From contig JAEDDI010000028.1 in the NCBI GenBank assembly GCA_016293805.1, positions 1-23,333 on the forward strand: 23,333 nucleotides of DNA, given 5' to 3'. How positions within the stretch are numbered: the stretch's first letter is position 1; every line of letters begins with the position of its first letter. A program made the translations under genes and the position numbers. The notes beneath the pieces are model-generated. The model saw only the letters and a program-made list of their open reading frames with translations. It made no database searches and was not told the DNA's origin. Positions 21,417 through 23,333 of the stretch are shown one piece after another. The DNA comes from Bacillota bacterium (GTDB taxonomy: Bacteria; Bacillota; Clostridia; Peptostreptococcales; Anaerovoracaceae).

Positions 21417-22925
21417 ATGGCAGTATATATCAATGAACCGTCAAGAACATTTAATGAATATCTTCTGGTGCCGGGATATTCATCATCAGAATGCAGAGTG
21501 GAGAATGTCAGTCTGAAGACGCCTCTTGTAAAGTATAGAAAAGGAGAAGAGGAACCGGCATTATCCATGAATATTCCAATGACATCCGCTGTAATGCAGG
21601 CGGTATCGGGAGAGAAGATGGGTGTCGCTCTTGCACAGGAAGGCGGAGTTGCATTCATATTTGTTTCACAGCCTGTAAAGGAACAGGCTGAAATGGTAGC
21701 AAAGGTTAAGAGACACAAGGCTGGTTTTGTAGTAAGTGATTCAAATCTCAGACCTGACCAGACTCTTCAGGATATTCTGGATCTGAAAGCCAGATCGGGA
21801 CATTCAACAGTTGCAATTACAGATAATGGTACTGCAGAGGGAAAGCTTTTAGGTATTGTTACATCAAGAGACTACAGGGTGACAAGAATGTCTCCTGATA
21901 CTGAGATTTCTACATTCATGACACCGATTGATGAGATGATTACAGGCAATGAGGGAATAAGCCTTTCAGAAGCAAATGATATTTTATGGGATCACAAGCT
22001 CAACGCGCTTCCGATTCTGACCAAAGACGGAAGACTTTCATCATTTGTATTCCGCAAGGACTATGATTCGCACAAGAGCAACCCGAATGAACTTCTTGAC
22101 AGTCACAAAAGATATATTGTCGGAGCGGGAATAAATACAAGAGACTACGAGGAAAGAGTTCCTGCACTTGTTGAGGCGGGAGCCGACATCTTATGCATAG
22201 ATTCTTCGGAAGGATATTCTGAATGGCAGGCTCTTACGCTGAAATGGATAAGAGAAAGATATGGAAATGACGTTAAAGTGGGAGCAGGCAATGTTGTAGA
22301 TGCCGAAGGATTCAGATTTCTTGCAGAGGCGGGAGCTGATTTTGTCAAAATCGGTATCGGCGGCGGTTCAATCTGCATCACAAGAGAACAGAAAGGTATC
22401 GGACGAGGTCAGGCATCAGCAGTCATAGATGTTGCCAAGGCAAGAGATGAATACTTCGAAGAGACAGGAATCTATGTGCCGATCTGTTCAGACGGCGGTA
22501 TCGTATACGATTATCACATGACACTTGCACTTGCAATGGGAGCTGATTTCCTTATGCTGGGCAGATATTTCGCAAGATTTGATGAATCTCCTTCCGCAAG
22601 ACTTAATATTAACGGAAATTATGTTAAGGAATACTGGGGCGAGGGCTCCAACAGAGCGCGCAACTGGACAAGATATGACCTTGGCGGAACTGCTTCAATG
22701 AAGTTTGAAGAGGGTGTTGACTCATATGTTCCTTATGCTGGCAAACTCAAGGACAACGTTGCCCAGTCACTTCTAAAGGTTAAATCCACAATGTGCAACT
22801 GCGGGGCTCTTTCAATCGAAGAGCTTCAGCAGAAGGCTAAAATCACACTTGTTTCTGCAACAAGTATTGTTGAGGGCGGAGCTCACGATGTAATGCTCAA
22901 GGAAACAAGCAACAATTTCAGATAG
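21417..22925 (+). CDS. guaB: IMP dehydrogenase, Tritrichomonas-like clade
   Basis: Oxidises IMP to XMP with NAD+, the first committed step to GMP. From ATG 21417 it has 502 residues; the frame also has an ATG at 21402, but AAAGGAG at 21405-21411 sits 5 bases before 21417. TIM-barrel halves flank a CBS-pair insert (about 105-220). The active-site loop is GIGGGSICITREQKGIGRGQ with catalytic C320, and the mobile flap NWTRYDLGG carries R419-Y420. These strings, the start (YINEPSRTFNEYLLVPG) and the STMCNCGALS end are, from memory, strikingly like the Tritrichomonas foetus enzyme, whose catalytic Cys is 319 and flap pair 418-419. Ordinary bacterial GuaB has GPGSICTTR instead. guaA follows after 8 bases. 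Confidence 0.95.
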   Translation: MAVYINEPSRTFNEYLLVPGYSSSECRVENVSLKTPLVKYRKGEEEPALSMNIPMTSAVMQAVSGEKMGVALAQEGGVAFIFVSQPVKEQAEMVAKVKRHKAGFVVSDSNLRPDQTLQDILDLKARSGHSTVAITDNGTAEGKLLGIVTSRDYRVTRMSPDTEISTFMTPIDEMITGNEGISLSEANDILWDHKLNALPILTKDGRLSSFVFRKDYDSHKSNPNELLDSHKRYIVGAGINTRDYEERVPALVEAGADILCIDSSEGYSEWQALTLKWIRERYGNDVKVGAGNVVDAEGFRFLAEAGADFVKIGIGGGSICITREQKGIGRGQASAVIDVAKARDEYFEETGIYVPICSDGGIVYDYHMTLALAMGADFLMLGRYFARFDESPSARLNINGNYVKEYWGEGSNRARNWTRYDLGGTASMKFEEGVDSYVPYAGKLKDNVAQSLLKVKSTMCNCGALSIEELQQKAKITLVSATSIVEGGAHDVMLKETSNNFR

Positions 22926-22933
22926 GGGGCATT

Positions 22934-23333
22934 ATGGAGCAGGAAATGATAATCGTCCTCGATTTCGGCGGACAGTATAACCAGCTCATCGCAAGACGAG
23001 TTAGAGAATGCAATGTATATGCGGAGGTGCACCCCTGCACTCTGGGACTTGATGAGATAAAGAAGATGAATCCGAAGGGAATTATCTTTACAGGCGGTCC
23101 CAACAGCGTGTATGACGGTTCATCACCGCTTTATGACAGTGCAGTCTTTGATGCGGATATTCCAATTCTCGGAATATGCTACGGTTCACAGATGATGGCC
23201 CATCTTCTGGGAGGCAGAGTTGAGACAGCGCCTGTAAGCGAATACGGATATACAGAGACAAAAGTTGATACTTCGTCTGTTCTTTTCAGTGATGTTGATG
23301 AGAATACAGTGACATGGATGAGCCATACAGACT
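22934..23333 (+). CDS. guaA: GMP synthase (glutamine-hydrolysing), N-terminal part, cut by window end
   Basis: Converts XMP to GMP using glutamine and ATP. The window holds 133 codons of the class I glutamine amidotransferase domain: IIVLDFGGQYNQLIARRVRE at the start, FTGGPNSVYD, and the nucleophile elbow GICYGSQMMAH with C82. Most GuaA proteins have GICYGMQ, so the Ser is a small deviation. AGGGGG 4 bases before ATG and an 8-base gap to guaB show co-transcription, giving both steps from IMP to GMP in one operon. The ATP pyrophosphatase and dimerisation domains lie beyond the edge. Confidence 0.97.
   Translation, partial: MEQEMIIVLDFGGQYNQLIARRVRECNVYAEVHPCTLGLDEIKKMNPKGIIFTGGPNSVYDGSSPLYDSAVFDADIPILGICYGSQMMAHLLGGRVETAPVSEYGYTETKVDTSSVLFSDVDENTVTWMSHTD

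Noticed and set aside
21173..21718. Minus-strand open frame of 181 codons spanning the groEL end and guaB start
   Set aside because: It crosses the groEL terminator and the guaB promoter and overlaps two certain genes; no domain recognised.
1..23333. CRISPR arrays, insertion sequences, prophage genes, tRNA or rRNA genes
   Set aside because: No regularly spaced repeats, transposase, integrase or phage-like protein, and no cloverleaf or rRNA-like sequence was recognised on reading the window. Searches with tRNAscan-SE and Infernal would settle it.

Overview
The window reads as core chromosome of a low-to-moderate G+C Gram-positive anaerobe of the class Clostridia. The signs are the long clostridial-type glutamine synthetase, the Rex repressor next to a 2[4Fe-4S] ferredoxin, a VanRS-like two-component pair, a perfect CIRCE element before groESL, the tsaE-tsaB-rimI-tsaD-ydiF gene order shared with Bacillus subtilis, strong AAGGAGG-type ribosome binding sites and a marked preference for AGA/AGG arginine codons. 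The genus cannot be fixed from the sequence alone. I see no mobile element, phage, CRISPR array, rRNA or tRNA gene.

Layout. 1-373 is the 3' end of a UPF0182 membrane-protein gene. 442-3643 holds glnA and serS, closed by a strong terminator. A crcB fluoride-channel gene (3695-4063) starts just behind that terminator. 4176-8068 is an envelope-sensing block: response regulator, six-TM histidine kinase, membrane-anchored C39-like protease and a small lipoprotein with its own promoter. 8147-8554 encodes a stand-alone HRDC-domain protein. 8643-13714 is a tight operon of an ECF transporter S component, the four-gene t6A tRNA-modification cluster and an ABC-F translation factor. 13810-16105 is a polar amino acid ABC importer (binding protein, permease, ATPase). 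16175-17192 carries an acyl carrier protein and Rex, facing a small ferredoxin on the minus strand (17420-17253). 17538-19171 is a two-gene unit: a P-loop/Asp23 fusion protein and an OGG1-type 8-oxoguanine glycosylase. 19287-21222 is groES-groEL under CIRCE control. 21417 to the end is guaB-guaA.

How the genes work together. Most are housekeeping: nitrogen assimilation, tRNA charging, tRNA modification, protein folding, guanine nucleotide synthesis and nutrient uptake. Redox themes cluster at 16.4-19.2 kb (Rex, ferredoxin, oxidised-guanine repair), but shared regulation there is only an inference. I see no wholly new system. The most interesting items are the P-loop/Asp23 fusion coupled to a DNA glycosylase gene, the four-cysteine tail on Rex, the isolated HRDC protein, an IMP dehydrogenase closely resembling that of the protozoan Tritrichomonas foetus, and a 21-codon hydrophobic reading frame bridging the response regulator and its kinase.
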